NCBI GenBank assembly: GCA_002166865.1
Contig: NHTQ01000002.1
Span: 62,001-126,000 of the forward strand
Direction: 5' to 3'
From: Rhodobacteraceae bacterium WFHF2C18
GTDB lineage: Bacteria; Pseudomonadota; Alphaproteobacteria; Rhodobacterales; Rhodobacteraceae
Length of the DNA stretch: 64,000 nt
The notes below the pieces were generated by a model. The model was not told the DNA's origin and searched no databases. It saw nothing but the letters and a program-made list of their open reading frames with translations. Positions 62,615 through 64,000 of this stretch are shown in pieces. The translations under genes were made by a program, and so were the position numbers. Each line of letters opens with the position of its first letter. Positions within the stretch are counted from its first letter, which is position 1.

Positions 62615-63127
62615 ATGCCAGTTTTCAGGGAATGCTCGATCACCAGGCTGGTTTCGGCCGGTATCCTTTCGTCAGCCCTGGTCCTGACGGCGGCCTGCGG
62701 TCCGAAGGGTTTGGGCCAGGACGGGGCGTCTGACCAGAGCGGGTTCTACTGTGACCGCAACCCGGCCGTCTGTGCGGTGGCCGGTGTCGTCATCGTGGCC
62801 GGCATCGCATTGGCCTCGGACGATGGCAGCCCGCCCCCGGCCCTCCCGTCCGACACGCGGCTGAAGACCGATGTCCGCCGGGCAGGGGAACTGGACAACG
62901 GCCTGACGGTTTACGCCTTCCGGTTCAAGGGCGATGACCGCTACTTCGCCGGGCTCATGGCGGATGAACTGCTTGAGGATCAGCGCTTCGCCCATGCCGT
63001 GCGGCGCGGCGATGACGGCTACCTCCGCGTCGATTACGCGAAGCTGGGTGTCAATCTCGACAAGCCCGGGCTCATGGCCGAGGCCGGTCGCGCCGCGCTC
63101 GGGGAAGTGCAGTCCGAGGGTCGGTGA
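62615..63127 (+). CDS. Lipoprotein with a peptidase S74-like (endosialidase chaperone) domain
   Basis: A 170-residue protein. The signal peptide ends in LTAAC (lipid Cys28), followed by a cysteine pair and a hydrophobic stretch (about 51-67). From residue 79 the text SDTRLKTDVRRAGELDNGL ... YRF-like ... FAGLMADELLED ... DGYLRVDYAKLGV is the pattern of the intramolecular chaperone (S74) domain of phage tail spikes, with the SD cleavage-site residues at 79-80. A strong GAGGAGG precedes the ATG. No phage genes are nearby. Confidence 0.8.
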   Translation: MPVFRECSITRLVSAGILSSALVLTAACGPKGLGQDGASDQSGFYCDRNPAVCAVAGVVIVAGIALASDDGSPPPALPSDTRLKTDVRRAGELDNGLTVYAFRFKGDDRYFAGLMADELLEDQRFAHAVRRGDDGYLRVDYAKLGVNLDKPGLMAEAGRAALGEVQSEGR

Positions 63128-63177
63128 CGCAGTCCCCGGGGCTTGATACGGGACGGGAATTGGGGTCGAGTGCCAGT

Positions 63178-64000
63178 ATGAGCCACACGTTCCCCGTTCC
63201 CCCCGACGCCGAGGATCGCCGCGCCGTCGCACCGGTGATCTGCTACCCCACCGAAACGCTGCCGCCGCCGCCGATGGCGCTTTTCGCCACCGCGCGGAAG
63301 ACGGCCCGCAAAACCGGAGAGATCCTTGTTCCCCCGCGTGAGGCGCGCTGTTTTCGCGTGCCGGCGGGCCAGTTCTTCCGCATTTGCAGCGTGGACGGTC
63401 CGCAAGTGGGGGATCTGAATCTCTGGAACGCGCACGACCTGTCCGAGCGGTTCTACTCGGGCAAGACCCGCGCACTTCACGGGACCCACCTGACGCGGGG
63501 CGACCGGATGTGGTCCAGCTTTCCGGCCATGCGGCCGATGGCGACGATCACCGAGGATACGCTGGAATGGTACGGGATCGATCCCTACGGGGGGGCGGTG
63601 CACGACGTGATCGGCACCCGGTGCGATCCCTATACCGGCAACCTGCTGTCGGGCACGCAGTATCACCATTGCTGCCATTCCAACCTGACACGCGCGCTGG
63701 CCGACGAGCTGGGGCTGCCTGAACAAGAGGCCGAGCCGCACGTCCATGACGTGCTCAACGTGTTCATGTGCACCGGGTTCACCCGGGACACGGGTCAGTA
63801 TTTCATGAAGGCCAGCCCCGTGCGCCCAGGCGATCATATCGAGTTCTTTGCCGAGATTGACCTGCTGGGCGCGCTCAGCGCCTGCCCGGGTGGCGATTGC
63901 GGCGCCGAGCATTCCAGCGACACCGCGGTGTGCCATCCGCTGAAGGTTGAGATCTATCGCCCGGACGAGGGGACGCTGACAGGCTGGTCGCCGCCGCCGG
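63178..64000 (+). CDS. DUF1989 / urea carboxylase-associated protein (partial, runs off right edge)
   Basis: Translated by hand from the ATG at 63178; 274 codons are visible. Family features are the IPPREAR-like VPPREARCFRVPAGQFFRI, GDLNLWNAHD, THLTRGDRMWS, the HDVIGTRCDPYTG motif, the HHCCHSN cysteine/histidine cluster and NVFMCTGFTRDTGQYF. DUF1989 proteins accompany urea carboxylase or guanidine metabolism. Neither the carboxylase nor transporter is in the window, so this may begin such an operon or be solitary. Confidence 0.85.
   Translation, partial: MSHTFPVPPDAEDRRAVAPVICYPTETLPPPPMALFATARKTARKTGEILVPPREARCFRVPAGQFFRICSVDGPQVGDLNLWNAHDLSERFYSGKTRALHGTHLTRGDRMWSSFPAMRPMATITEDTLEWYGIDPYGGAVHDVIGTRCDPYTGNLLSGTQYHHCCHSNLTRALADELGLPEQEAEPHVHDVLNVFMCTGFTRDTGQYFMKASPVRPGDHIEFFAEIDLLGALSACPGGDCGAEHSSDTAVCHPLKVEIYRPDEGTLTGWSPPP

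Overview
The window is GC-rich, densely coded DNA from an alphaproteobacterium, most likely a Rhodobacteraceae (Rhodobacter/Roseobacter-type) chromosome. The grounds are the aapJQMP general amino-acid transporter, the order mdh / TSUP / malyl-CoA thioesterase / nnrU / DUF1737 / mesaconyl-CoA hydratase / sdhCDAB (which I recall as the layout in Rhodobacter sphaeroides), an ODH E2 with two lipoyl domains, and the ftsEX-plsC and argH-lipoprotein-lysA arrangements. I saw no rRNA, tRNA, prophage, classical IS or CRISPR. Family assignments come from reading the translations; no database search was run.

Layout. (1) 1-9.3 kb is a reductive pyrimidine degradation locus. PreT/PreA reduce uracil or thymine, dihydropyrimidinase opens the ring and an M20-type amidase removes the carbamoyl group. 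An ABC transporter (ATPase plus a truncated permease) and a RutR-like TetR regulator accompany them. Two near-identical palindromes, TTTACCA-N2-TGGTAAA type, lie in front of the amidase/rutR divergence and in front of preT, so the locus looks like one regulon. Between amidase and dihydropyrimidinase sits an odd unit: a small GIY-YIG nuclease gene surrounded by GC palindromes and flanked by two copies of the amidase 3' end. (2) 9.4-13.2 kb holds a GntR/FadR regulator, an lrgAB-like pair, a polytopic membrane protein with a twin ATTC-N8-GAAT operator, and a small lipoprotein. (3) 13.4-21.2 kb is housekeeping: smc, a zinc-ribbon dinB, and the chain crcB-rluC-HAD-atp12 joined by 4-bp overlaps. (4) 21.4-26 kb is aapJQMP. 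(5) 26.1-42.98 kb carries sixA, a ferredoxin-like gene, argB, an SDR, engB-MOSC-yidC, ttcA, tlpA, argH-lipoprotein-lysA, a TIGR02302-type protein, a zinc-ribbon membrane protein, and ftsEX-plsC.

(6) 43-61 kb is a TCA-cycle super-locus. mdh-sucCD-DUF805-sucAB-MAPEG-lpdA run leftward, and mcl2-nnrU-DUF1737-mch then sdhCDAB run rightward. The two ethylmalonyl-CoA pathway genes (mcl2, mch) deliver malate and feed C5 intermediates into the same metabolism. Both sucC and sdhC are preceded by a pair of perfect TGTGATCACA palindromes spaced two helical turns apart, implying an unassigned regulator shared by both halves of the cycle. (7) 61.3-64 kb holds small and accessory genes: a 55-residue protein behind PhaR-like sites, an AhpD-like protein, a tiny cysteine-rich membrane protein, a lipoprotein with a phage-tail-type S74 chaperone domain, and a truncated DUF1989 protein.

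The strongest candidates for something undescribed are the GIY-YIG/palindrome unit with its target-gene tail duplication (about 3.14-3.9 kb) and the shared TCA double operator (52.49-52.52 and 57.44-57.47 kb).
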